From contig NZ_FWXL01000005.1 of assembly GCF_900176395.1 (NCBI RefSeq), positions 1 through 64,000 on the forward strand: a stretch of DNA of 64,000 nt, read 5' to 3'. The stretch is from Novosphingobium sp. B1. Lineage in GTDB: Bacteria > Pseudomonadota > Alphaproteobacteria > Sphingomonadales > Sphingomonadaceae. Shown here one piece after another: positions 56,910-64,000 of the stretch (positions within the stretch are counted from its first letter, which is position 1; each line of letters begins with the position of its first letter). The notes under the pieces are model-generated. The model was not told the DNA's origin. It made no database searches and saw only the letters and a program-made list of their open reading frames with translations. The translations under genes were made by a program, and so were the position numbers.

Positions 56910-56923
56910 CGGACTCTGAAACG

Positions 56924-57541
56924 ATGATGAAAGTGCTCAAGCACCTGACACCGCTGGCCTGCGCTGTCGCTCTTACAAATCCGGGCTGCGCCGGCGCACA
57001 GGACATGACCGGTCCGCAAGAGGCAGAAGTTGCAAAAGCCGATCCGGCGACTGACGCTGCGGGCAGCATCGATTGGGAAAAGGAATTCGGTGTCGAGAAG
57101 AAGGTGCCCGATCCGGTAACCGGCGAGCTGCCGGTCGCGCCTTACGAAACTTCCCCCGCCAACGCGGGCGCAAAGCCGTTCCAGCACTCCAACATGGCGC
57201 AGGCATTTGGCGGGCAAGCGGGAATTCGCGCGATCGTGAACAGGTTCGTCGAACTGAACACCACGGACCCGCGCATCGACGCCATTTTCCGCAACCAGGA
57301 CATCGTCCGCCTGCGCCGTACGCTATTCGAACAGTTCTGCTACCTGCTCGATGCGGGCTGCGCCTACACCGGTCGCGACATGAAATCGGCGCACAAGGAC
57401 TTGGGCGTCACGCGGGCCGATCTCAACGCTCTGGTCGAGAACCTTCAGAAGGCCATGCGCGAGGCGGAAGTCCCGTTTGCGGCGCAGAACAGGTTCTTGG
57501 CCAAGTTGGCGCCGATGGACAAGGACGTGGTCACTAGGTGA
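56924..57541 (+). CDS. Exported group 1 truncated haemoglobin
   Basis: 205 residues. The first ~25 form an export signal; the GC in LTNPGCAGAQ could also be a lipobox, so a lipoprotein is possible. After a polar spacer (~30-85) comes the truncated globin: AFGGQAGIRAIVNRF (B-helix start), DPRIDAIF, FEQFCYLLDAGCAYTGRDMKSAH, where the last His is the proximal haem ligand, then LGVTRADLNALVENL. The B10 position, Tyr in many members (RFY), is Val here (RFV). Two Cys flank the EF loop as in other proteobacterial forms. Export of a truncated globin is unusual; O2, NO or sulfide sensing or handling in the periplasm is possible. Confidence 0.85.
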   Translation: MMKVLKHLTPLACAVALTNPGCAGAQDMTGPQEAEVAKADPATDAAGSIDWEKEFGVEKKVPDPVTGELPVAPYETSPANAGAKPFQHSNMAQAFGGQAGIRAIVNRFVELNTTDPRIDAIFRNQDIVRLRRTLFEQFCYLLDAGCAYTGRDMKSAHKDLGVTRADLNALVENLQKAMREAEVPFAAQNRFLAKLAPMDKDVVTR

Positions 57542-57561
57542 CTGCGCAGCCTGCTGCGCAC

Positions 57562-58965
57562 CTACACTAGCGCGGTCTTGGGAATCGTGATCCTGCAGTA
57601 CACGCCTTCGGGCCGGTACTGGTAATCCAGCTTGCCACCAAGCCCGTGATGGACCGAGCGCTCGATCAACCTGGTGCCGAAGCCTTGCCTTTCCGGCGGG
57701 GTCACCATGGGCCCGCCGATTTCGGTCCACGTCACCAAGACCTCGCCTGCCGCATCCTCGACCACGCATGCAAGGTCGATCTGCCCATCGTTCGACAGCG
57801 CACCGTACTTCGAGGAATTGGTCGCCAGTTCGTGGACGACCATTCCCAGCGCTTGGCCGGCGCCCGAGCGCAGGACCACCTGCGAGGCACCATTTTCGAA
57901 ACGGGGGTTCACCACGTAGGGTGACAACTCGTCGACGATCAGCGCCCGCAAGCTGACACCGTCCCAACGATTTTCGGCAAGGTGGCTGTGGGTTCGGCTG
58001 ATTGCCGCGATCCGGCCCAGCAACGCTTCCTTGAACTCGGCAATCGCCCCTTGCGCCTTCATCATCTGGACGATCGACTGCACCACCGCGAGCAGGTTCT
58101 TGGCGCGGTGATCGACTTCGCGCGTCAGCAGAACTTCACGCTCCCGAGCATGCTTGAGGTCAGTGATCTCGACGCAGAAGATACCTACGCCCCGGCGCTG
58201 ACCGTCGGGCCCGTGCACCGGGTAGAAAACTTCCGACCAGGTCCGCTTGACGCCGGGGTTTGCTGCCGTTTCCCCGGTGATCTCGACACCACGGACTACC
58301 TCGCCTTCGTCCACAACCTTTCGCAAGATGGGCTCGGCCGATGCGCGCAGATCGGGCACTAGATCCCAGGCGCTGCGGCCCAGATGATCTTCGACCGCAA
58401 AGCCATTCATTTCGGCAAGGCAATCGTTCACTCGGGTGAAGCGCAGGTCAGCATCAAGCAAGCCCAGCCCGACAGGTGCCTCGTTGTAGATCGCCTGAAG
58501 TTCATCGATCACTCCCAGAAGCTTGCTGCGCTGCTGGGCCTGCTCGGACACTTCCTGCTGCAGCCGGTTGGTCGTCTGGATCAATCGCATCGCACTGTTG
58601 CACAAGGCGTGAACCACCTCGAGCACGATTACCGTGGTCGGAACATAGACCACCATTGCCAGGGCTGCACCATCGCGCAGGACGAAAAGCTCAATCGGAT
58701 CGGTGAAAAAATACCACGCCAGAAAGGTTGCCACATAGCCGGAAAAGCGGCCTCCGAGGAACGTGGCAATGACGATTGCGGGGTAGAATGGCAGGAGCGG
58801 TGCCGGAGCAACGTCCCCCATGCCCACCCTTATGGCAGCGGCGACGGCGACAAGTCCGAGAGCTGCAAGCGCGCCCAGACCGGGCCTGTGCAGCAACGTG
58901 TGGCACATGGACAAGGGCCAGCGTCCCCACAGGCCCTCATCTTCAGCCGGAAGCTCCCGATCCAT
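57562..58965 (-). CDS. HWE-family sensor histidine kinase with PAS domain
   Basis: 467 residues. The N-terminus carries about four membrane helices of the DUF4118/KdpD-like type (PLLPFYPAIVIATFLGGRFSGY). A coiled segment and a PAS domain come next (AIYNEAPVGLGLLDADLRF, EMNGFAVEDHLGRS). The kinase has the HWE phospho-site EVDHRAKNLLAVVQSIVQ, N-box ELATNSSKYGAL and VTWTEIGGP (the W-x-E). HWE kinases are common in alphaproteobacteria and often signal general stress. A cognate regulator is not next to it. Ends 20 bases from the convergent haemoglobin gene. Confidence 0.88.
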   Translation of the reverse strand: MDRELPAEDEGLWGRWPLSMCHTLLHRPGLGALAALGLVAVAAAIRVGMGDVAPAPLLPFYPAIVIATFLGGRFSGYVATFLAWYFFTDPIELFVLRDGAALAMVVYVPTTVIVLEVVHALCNSAMRLIQTTNRLQQEVSEQAQQRSKLLGVIDELQAIYNEAPVGLGLLDADLRFTRVNDCLAEMNGFAVEDHLGRSAWDLVPDLRASAEPILRKVVDEGEVVRGVEITGETAANPGVKRTWSEVFYPVHGPDGQRRGVGIFCVEITDLKHAREREVLLTREVDHRAKNLLAVVQSIVQMMKAQGAIAEFKEALLGRIAAISRTHSHLAENRWDGVSLRALIVDELSPYVVNPRFENGASQVVLRSGAGQALGMVVHELATNSSKYGALSNDGQIDLACVVEDAAGEVLVTWTEIGGPMVTPPERQGFGTRLIERSVHHGLGGKLDYQYRPEGVYCRITIPKTALV

Positions 58966-59126
58966 GACCCGTCCCCTTGACCGCGCCTGGGTCAGACGCG
59001 GTGCACTATGCCGTGTAGCACACCCGCGTCAACTGGCTGCAACCTCAAATGACAGCATCAAGCGCCTGAAGATAAAGCCTTAACGAGCCGGCAGAAAATC
59101 TTAACCGTGCGGCGGGATAGACCCGG

Positions 59127-61541
59127 TCACCGGCTGGCCGGAGGACAAGGCAAGCTTTCGCCTACACCCTCGACCCGCGCATCGCGGATCGTTGCCCCGA
59201 AGCCCTTTTCTGCTCCGACGCGCAGCGGCGAGGTGACCGTCTCCAGGTTGGCACCTTGCGCGGCAAAGCAGGTCAGCGGTATACGGACTGTCGAGATCTG
59301 GCCCACGGTGCCGGGCGTGGCACCGAGGTCAAGCTTGGCGCCGCCGAAGCTGACAGACACAGGACCAGCCCCGTTCGAGTCCACTCTCCAATCGAGCCGA
59401 AGCACATAGCCGCCACCCAATTGGCGCCGCATGTCGACCACTGGCCCGTCCAGCGCGAAATCACCCTTGCCGGACCATGTGAACTGGCGCGCATCCTCCT
59501 GCGCCGTCAGGTCGACCGACCGCACTGTCACGACGCTGTCGAGTCCCAGACGCCACGGCTCGATGACCTTGCCCGAGCGGATGAAGGTCGTCTCGGCCAG
59601 TTTCGACCCGACTTCTACTCCCGGATCCTCGTTGACGCGGCCAACGCTGCCTGGCTTGGCGTACGACAATCCATAGCCCAGCGGAAAAAGGGGCGCGCTC
59701 ATGGGTGATCGCGCATCGCGCGGCCATGCAAATGGCAAGGTGCCAGTGAAATCACGCACAGGCTTCCCGTCGCGTCGTGCAACCAGAACATCGGCGACGC
59801 CCTGCCCCTGCGAACCTGGCTGCCAGGCTGCAACGAAGGCATCGGCAAGGTTCATCTCGGCGCCTGCGAACATCGGCCTGCCCGACAGGAACACTGCAAC
59901 AACGGGGATACCGCGAGCCTTCAGTCCCTTCAGGAGATCAAGCTCACCGCGACGCGCTTCGAAGGCAAGCGTGGTCACATCGCCCTGGAACTCGGCGTAG
60001 GGTTGCTCTCCGAAAACCACCACAGCAACATCAGGCTTGGTCGCGCCCATGGCTTCGGCAATTTCTGCCGCGCCTCCTGCTGCTACAACCGCATCGGCAA
60101 TCGCCCGGCCGACCGTCTGGCCCTTGGGAAAGTCGGCAGCGGTCGTATCCGTGCCCTGCCAAGTCACGGTCCAACCGCCGGCCTGCATGGCCATGCTGTC
60201 AGCCCCGGGGCCGGTCACCAGCACCTTCGCGCCCGGCTTGATCGGCAGGAGTCCGCCTTCATTCTTGAGCAGCACCAGCGACTTGGCGACTGCTTCTCGG
60301 GCCACGTCGAGGTGCGCCTGGGCGCCAACGGCTGCCGGGTTGCCACGCTCCACCAGCCGGGGTCCCATGATCCCCAGCTTGTACTTGACCCGCAGGATGC
60401 GGCGCACCGCATCGTCGAGGCGCGCTATCGGAATCTTGCCTTCGCGCACTTCGCGCAAGGTGTTGTCGAACAGGCCCTGCCAGCTGTCAGGCGCCATGTA
60501 GAGGTCTAGCCCTGCGTTGAGCGAGGCGGCGCAATCGGTCGGCGTGCAGCCTTCAACCTGGCCGTGCCCGTTCCAGTCACCGACAACCAGACCTTCGAAG
60601 CCCATGCGCCTTTTCAGCACGTCGGTCAGCAGGGATCGGCTGCCATGGTTCTTCGCCCCGTTCCAGCTCGAGAAGCTGGCCATGACCGTCAGCGCACCTG
60701 CATCGATCGCGGGCGGATAACCCTGGGCATGAAGCCGAACGAGCTCGGTCTCGGCCAGCTTGGCATCGCCCTGATCCTTGCCCTGCTCGGTTCCGCCATC
60801 GGCGAGGAAGTGCTTGGCGCTGGCGGCAACCTTCTCGGACGTCAGCGGCTTTCCGGCCAGCAACGGGCCTTGCAGCCCTTCGACCATCGCCTTGGAATAG
60901 CTGGCGATCACCGCCGGGTCGCTTGAATAACCCTCATAGGCCCGGCCCCAGCGCAGGTCTTGCGGCGCAGCGAGCGTCGGGGCGAATGTCCATTCGATGC
61001 CCGATCCGGCAACTTCCGCCGCAGTCACTGTTCCGATGCGCTTGATCAGCTCTGCATCGCGAGCCGCGCCGAGCCCGACATTGTGCGGAAAGATCGTGGC
61101 GCCAGGCAGGTTCGAGTGGCCATGGACAGCGTCTACGCCAAACAGGATCGGGACGCCTGCGCCCGCCTTGCGCGAGGCGGCGCGATATTCGTTCACCAGC
61201 TTGAGCCACTTGGCGGCATCGGCACGCTCGTCTCCATAGGGGCCGCTGTTGCCACCTGCGAGAATCGAGCCAAGCGGATAACGTGCAAGGTCTTCAGGCT
61301 TTACCGAGCTGATATCGCCCTGGATTACCTGTCCCACCTTTTGTTCAAGGGTCAGCTTCCGCAGCAGCTTTGTTATCGCCTTCTCGGTCTTCGCGTCAGT
61401 GATGGTCGACGGGCTGTGGGCAGCTGGCCAATTCGCAGGATTGGCAACCGGGCTTTCCTGCGCAGAGACTGGTGCGGTAACCAGCAGGAACGATAGCGCC
61501 ACCAGACTAGCCTTGGCTGGGCGCAAGCTTCCCTTCGACAT
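59127..61541 (-). CDS. Exported GH3 beta-glucosidase (exo-1,3/1,4-glucanase type)
   Basis: 804 residues with a signal peptide ending PVSAQE. The (beta/alpha)8 domain has KLTLEQKVGQVIQ, VDAVHGHSNLPGATIFPHN, AKHFLADGGTEQGKDQG and VVGDWNGHGQVEG, whose Asp is the nucleophile. The alpha/beta sandwich follows (LVLLKNEGGLLPI, VTGPGADSMAMQAGGW). A C-terminal beta domain with two Cys (PLTCFAAQG, LPCPPASR) is as in ExoP-like enzymes that trim beta-glucans. A LacI-type operator lies just upstream, and a GH16 fragment, MFS and LacI genes follow on the same strand, making a beta-glucan utilisation locus. Confidence 0.9.
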   Translation of the reverse strand: MSKGSLRPAKASLVALSFLLVTAPVSAQESPVANPANWPAAHSPSTITDAKTEKAITKLLRKLTLEQKVGQVIQGDISSVKPEDLARYPLGSILAGGNSGPYGDERADAAKWLKLVNEYRAASRKAGAGVPILFGVDAVHGHSNLPGATIFPHNVGLGAARDAELIKRIGTVTAAEVAGSGIEWTFAPTLAAPQDLRWGRAYEGYSSDPAVIASYSKAMVEGLQGPLLAGKPLTSEKVAASAKHFLADGGTEQGKDQGDAKLAETELVRLHAQGYPPAIDAGALTVMASFSSWNGAKNHGSRSLLTDVLKRRMGFEGLVVGDWNGHGQVEGCTPTDCAASLNAGLDLYMAPDSWQGLFDNTLREVREGKIPIARLDDAVRRILRVKYKLGIMGPRLVERGNPAAVGAQAHLDVAREAVAKSLVLLKNEGGLLPIKPGAKVLVTGPGADSMAMQAGGWTVTWQGTDTTAADFPKGQTVGRAIADAVVAAGGAAEIAEAMGATKPDVAVVVFGEQPYAEFQGDVTTLAFEARRGELDLLKGLKARGIPVVAVFLSGRPMFAGAEMNLADAFVAAWQPGSQGQGVADVLVARRDGKPVRDFTGTLPFAWPRDARSPMSAPLFPLGYGLSYAKPGSVGRVNEDPGVEVGSKLAETTFIRSGKVIEPWRLGLDSVVTVRSVDLTAQEDARQFTWSGKGDFALDGPVVDMRRQLGGGYVLRLDWRVDSNGAGPVSVSFGGAKLDLGATPGTVGQISTVRIPLTCFAAQGANLETVTSPLRVGAEKGFGATIRDARVEGVGESLPCPPASR

Positions 61542-61557
61542 CTACTTCCCCAAATTC

Positions 61558-61571
61558 TGTGAACGTTCTCA
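61558..61571. promoter_or_regulatory. LacI-type operator before the GH3 gene
   Basis: TGTGAACGTTCTCA fits the LacI-family operator form TGNNANCGNTNNCA at every fixed position, with a perfect GAACGTTC core. It is 17 bases upstream of the GH3 start, between that gene and the MFS gene. The LacI protein at 62.8-63.9 kb is the likely binder. Confidence 0.65.
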
Positions 61572-61624
61572 ATCGCTCATCTCACACGTTTGCAATTGGA
61601 AAGCAAGCCTCGACGGAGCAGGGG

Positions 61625-62809
61625 TCAGGCTGCCCGTCGCAATCCGGACAGGAGCACGGTGGCGCACAGCGCAAGCAGCGCCAGCACCGCAAAGAGCGCG
61701 TCGAAGCCAAGGTTCGGCACCAGTGCCAAAGTAAGGGCCGGCATCGCGAGCGACGGGATGGTGTTGGTCAGGTTGAACAGCCCGAGATCACGCCCGCGCC
61801 TTGCGCTATCGGGCAGGACGCGCAGGGTGTGGGCGCTGTGCAGAGCAAGGAAGGCCGAGGTCGACAGGCCGAACAAGATGTACCCCGCAATCGCGCCATT
61901 GCGACTGCTTGCGATCGCCATGACCGACAGACCCAGCGCAGCGCCAATCGATGAGAGGACGAGGGGTGTCACCGGTTGCCCGGTCCGGTCGGCCCTGCCC
62001 CCGGCCAGCACGGCTACCAACGCGCCTATGACCATGGCGGCAAGAAGCACGCGGGCAATCGCGCTGTCGGCAAGGCCCGGATCGACCGAACGGAGCCAGA
62101 GGTAGAAAAAGGCGAACAGCGACGCTTCCGAAATCTGCACCAGCAACCGCGCAAGCCACATGCGAGTGGCCATGCCACGCAGAACCTTGCGCGCAACCTC
62201 GCCGCCATCCGCAGGCGTTGCAGTGGAAGCCTGCGCCAGGCCATCGTCGCCAAGGACGACCAGCGGCAGGACACACAGAGCGATTATCGCACCCACGAGC
62301 GCGAAGCGCGTCTCGAGCGAAAGGGCATCCGCCGTAGTCGCCAGCGCGCCAGCCAGAGCACCGGATGCCGGTGCGAAGGCCAGCAAGCCGCCGAGCATCC
62401 CCTTGCGTCCGTCCGGAACCTGATCCCCTGCCCACGCCGAAAGCGGTCCAAGCATCATGTTGAGCCCGACCTGCCACAGCGCGATCACCACGCCCAGCGA
62501 GAGTAACGTCCCCGTATGCGGCGCAATCTGAAGCATGACGCTCGATAGCAGGAGACCCACCAGCACGAAGGGGCGGCGCTTGCCAGCCAGGTCGCTCGCC
62601 CAGCCGAACAGGATGTTGCATGCGCTGGCGGCAATCGCCCCGAGGAATGTCGTTGCAGCCAGCCAGCGCACCGCCTCGTTCCCGGCCAGCTGGCCAACAT
62701 GCATCGGCAGGAGCAGGGTCAGGAACGGCACATAGGCAATCGTCGACCCTGCCCATGCCAGTGCATAGAGACCAAGGAAGCGACGTTCGCGGCCCCGCGC
62801 CGGGCTCAC
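61625..62809 (-). CDS. MFS sugar transporter
   Basis: 394 residues from GTG 62809, overlapping the LacI stop (GTGA). Twelve membrane segments; the N-terminal half begins FLGLYALAWAGSTIAYVPFLTLLLP and has a WASDLAGKRRPFVL loop, the second half SAFLALHSAHTLRVLPDSARRGRDL. The subgroup is like sphingomonad MFS proteins next to glycoside hydrolase genes (glycoside-pentoside or SLC45-like). It probably takes up glucose or short glucans made by the GH3 and GH16 enzymes. Confidence 0.82.
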   Translation of the reverse strand: MSPARGRERRFLGLYALAWAGSTIAYVPFLTLLLPMHVGQLAGNEAVRWLAATTFLGAIAASACNILFGWASDLAGKRRPFVLVGLLLSSVMLQIAPHTGTLLSLGVVIALWQVGLNMMLGPLSAWAGDQVPDGRKGMLGGLLAFAPASGALAGALATTADALSLETRFALVGAIIALCVLPLVVLGDDGLAQASTATPADGGEVARKVLRGMATRMWLARLLVQISEASLFAFFYLWLRSVDPGLADSAIARVLLAAMVIGALVAVLAGGRADRTGQPVTPLVLSSIGAALGLSVMAIASSRNGAIAGYILFGLSTSAFLALHSAHTLRVLPDSARRGRDLGLFNLTNTIPSLAMPALTLALVPNLGFDALFAVLALLALCATVLLSGLRRAA

Positions 62810-63864
62810 GCCGCGGGGCCGGTCGAGCCGCGGACCTCGAAGCCCATGGGCAGTATAACCGCGCCTGCGACAGGCTCGCCCTTCTGCGCTGCGATCAGAC
62901 TGCGCACAGCAGTTGCTGTCGTCTCGGCAATCGGCTGATCCACCGCCGTTAGCGCGGGGCGGGTGAAACGCACCAGCGGCGTGTTGTCAAAGCTGACCAA
63001 TGATAGGTCGGCGGGGATCACGAGACCCAATTCATCCGCAATCTCTACCGTGGCCAGTGCCATCTGGTCGTTGCTGGCGATGATCGCGCTTGGCCTTTGT
63101 GTGCCGGCAAGCAGGGCACGGGCTGCGCGGACGCCCGAGGCATAAGTGAAGTCGCCCGCTTCGAGCAGACCGTCAGTCACGAGACCGGCTGAGTCCATTT
63201 CCGCCTTCCAGCCATCGATGCGCTTTTCCGAGAGGCGATATTCAGAAGGTCCGGAGATGAAGCCGATGCGCTTGTGGCCAAGACCGATCAGGTGCCGGGT
63301 CGCCATGCGCGCGCCGCCCTCATCGTCCATCGAGACCATGATGCCATCGGGCAGGCCTTCCTCGTGCACTTGCGCGCCGATCCGTGCGAAGGGAACGTTG
63401 TGGCGGGTCAGCGTCTCGAGAATCTGCGGGTTGTCGGAATGCGGTGGGGTCAGAATCGCGCCGTCGGGCTGAAGTGCCGCAATCGCCGCACCCAGTTCGC
63501 GCTCGACATGATCGTTGTGCGTGTCGACTAGTTCGAAGATCAGGCGATAGCCATGGTCGGCACATTCCAGCATGCCGCCCAGCAGCATCTGGTCGACCCA
63601 GTCCGTGCCCTGCCGCGCCCGCCAGTCGGCAATCGTGCGCTCCCGGTCGTTCAAGGCAAGGATCAGGTAGGAGCGCGAACCGCTCATCCGTTGCGCCGCG
63701 ATCGAAGGCACATAGCCCAGCTTGTCGATCGAGGCCTGGACCTTTTCGCGCATTTCTGGCCGGACATTGGCCTCGTTGTTGATCACGCGGCTGACCGTCT
63801 GCAACGAGACGCCCGCATCGGCCGCCACGTGCTTGATCGTTACCGCCTGCCGCCTGCGCGCCAT
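62806..63864 (-). CDS. LacI-family repressor of the beta-glucan locus
   Basis: 352 residues. HTH VTIKHVAADAGVSLQTVSRVINNE, hinge VPSIAAQRMSGS, then the sugar-binding core (AAIAALQPDGAILTPPHSDN in parts, RIGFISGPSEYRL, AIIASNDQMALATVEIA, LSLVSFDNTPLVRF). It is coupled to the MFS gene and seven bases after the GH16 stop, so it is transcribed with both. It probably responds to gluco-oligosaccharides. A matching operator lies before GH3. Confidence 0.85.
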   Translation of the reverse strand: MARRRQAVTIKHVAADAGVSLQTVSRVINNEANVRPEMREKVQASIDKLGYVPSIAAQRMSGSRSYLILALNDRERTIADWRARQGTDWVDQMLLGGMLECADHGYRLIFELVDTHNDHVERELGAAIAALQPDGAILTPPHSDNPQILETLTRHNVPFARIGAQVHEEGLPDGIMVSMDDEGGARMATRHLIGLGHKRIGFISGPSEYRLSEKRIDGWKAEMDSAGLVTDGLLEAGDFTYASGVRAARALLAGTQRPSAIIASNDQMALATVEIADELGLVIPADLSLVSFDNTPLVRFTRPALTAVDQPIAETTATAVRSLIAAQKGEPVAGAVILPMGFEVRGSTGPAA

Positions 63865-63870
63865 GGGCTG

Positions 63871-64000
63871 TTAGTTACCCCCGCTTTTCGTTCCCGCGCC
63901 TGCGTTACCCGCATCGTCACGCTTTTGCCATACGCGGACCCAATCCACGGCCATTGTCTTGGGAAAGCCCGCCGGATCAACACCCTTGCTGTTACGGCTT
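63871..64000 (-). CDS. GH16-type glucanase, C-terminal end (partial)
   Basis: 43 codons remain, reading to the window edge. They include GVDPAGFPKTMAVDWVRVWQK, the final strand of the GH16 laminarinase-type jelly roll (M-x-VDWVRVWQ), followed by a short Gly-rich tail and TAA. GH16 enzymes cut internal bonds of beta-1,3-glucans. It would feed the GH3 glucosidase and MFS importer next door. Upstream part is outside the window. Confidence 0.7.
   Translation of the reverse strand, partial: SRNSKGVDPAGFPKTMAVDWVRVWQKRDDAGNAGAGTKSGGN

Overview
The window is GC-rich chromosomal DNA from an alphaproteobacterium, most likely a sphingomonad close to Novosphingobium. This placing is inference from gene content: three large TonB-dependent receptors, a GrxD-BolA-ATPase zeta subunit set, paired S9 prolyl oligopeptidases, an rpsM-rpsK-rpoA-rplQ cluster, and many small sphingomonad-type secreted proteins. 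Genes are tightly packed on both strands with many 1-4 base start/stop overlaps. There is one tRNA gene (Thr, anticodon TGT), no rRNA and no CRISPR array.

Layout. 1-0.5 kb: a TadG-like pilus gene that loses its homology near base 82, beside what may be the end of an IS66-type element. 0.7-4.6 kb: CoA-transferase, catalytic-Cys-less thiolase-like protein and AraC regulator, probably acyl-CoA metabolism. 4.8-9.5 kb: aminotransferase, ModE-type DNA-binding protein, secreted amidohydrolase, two small membrane proteins, Nudix hydrolase. 9.7-12 kb: grxD, bolA, ATPase zeta subunit, and two related glycine-rich secreted proteins. 12.1-16.6 kb: tandem prolyl oligopeptidases. 16.7-19.3 kb: ribosomal/RNA polymerase operon. 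19.7-27 kb: transglutaminase, Rsh (ppGpp), GNAT, hemF, pdeM, infC (apparently starting at AUA), an Lpp-like lipoprotein and a YkuD-fold protein. 27-37.3 kb: TonB receptor with divergent LysR regulator, typA, a second TonB receptor and a beta-barrel protein. 37.6-42.4 kb: glycosyltransferase, membrane protein with a His-rich PadR regulator, rarA, a hypothetical protein and tRNA-Thr.

The most interesting region is 42.5-52.9 kb. It reads as a sulfoquinovose (plant sulfolipid sugar) catabolism cluster of the oxidative-desulfurization (monooxygenase) type. A GH31 sulfoquinovosidase carries the full sulfonate-binding residue set at the right spacings. It is followed in one overlapping operon by a LacI repressor, an aldo/keto reductase and an SsuD-like flavin monooxygenase. 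Diverging from and next to these are a TonB receptor, an ACS-type MFS transporter and a YeiH-type putative sulfate/sulfite exporter. The inferred flow is: outer-membrane uptake of the sulfoglycoside, inner-membrane import, hydrolysis to sulfoquinovose, oxidative removal of sulfite to 6-oxo-glucose, reduction to glucose, and export of sulfite. The flavin reductase needed by the monooxygenase is not in the window. Short sequence motifs are shared by the two divergent promoters.

52.9-59 kb holds a second unusual set: a GGDEF-EAL protein overlapping a secreted cupredoxin-like protein, facing a DUF3034 protein and an exported truncated haemoglobin, with an HWE histidine kinase beside them. 59.1-64 kb is the edge of a beta-glucan locus: GH3 glucosidase, MFS transporter, LacI regulator and the C-terminal end of a GH16 enzyme, with a near-perfect LacI-type operator in front of GH3.
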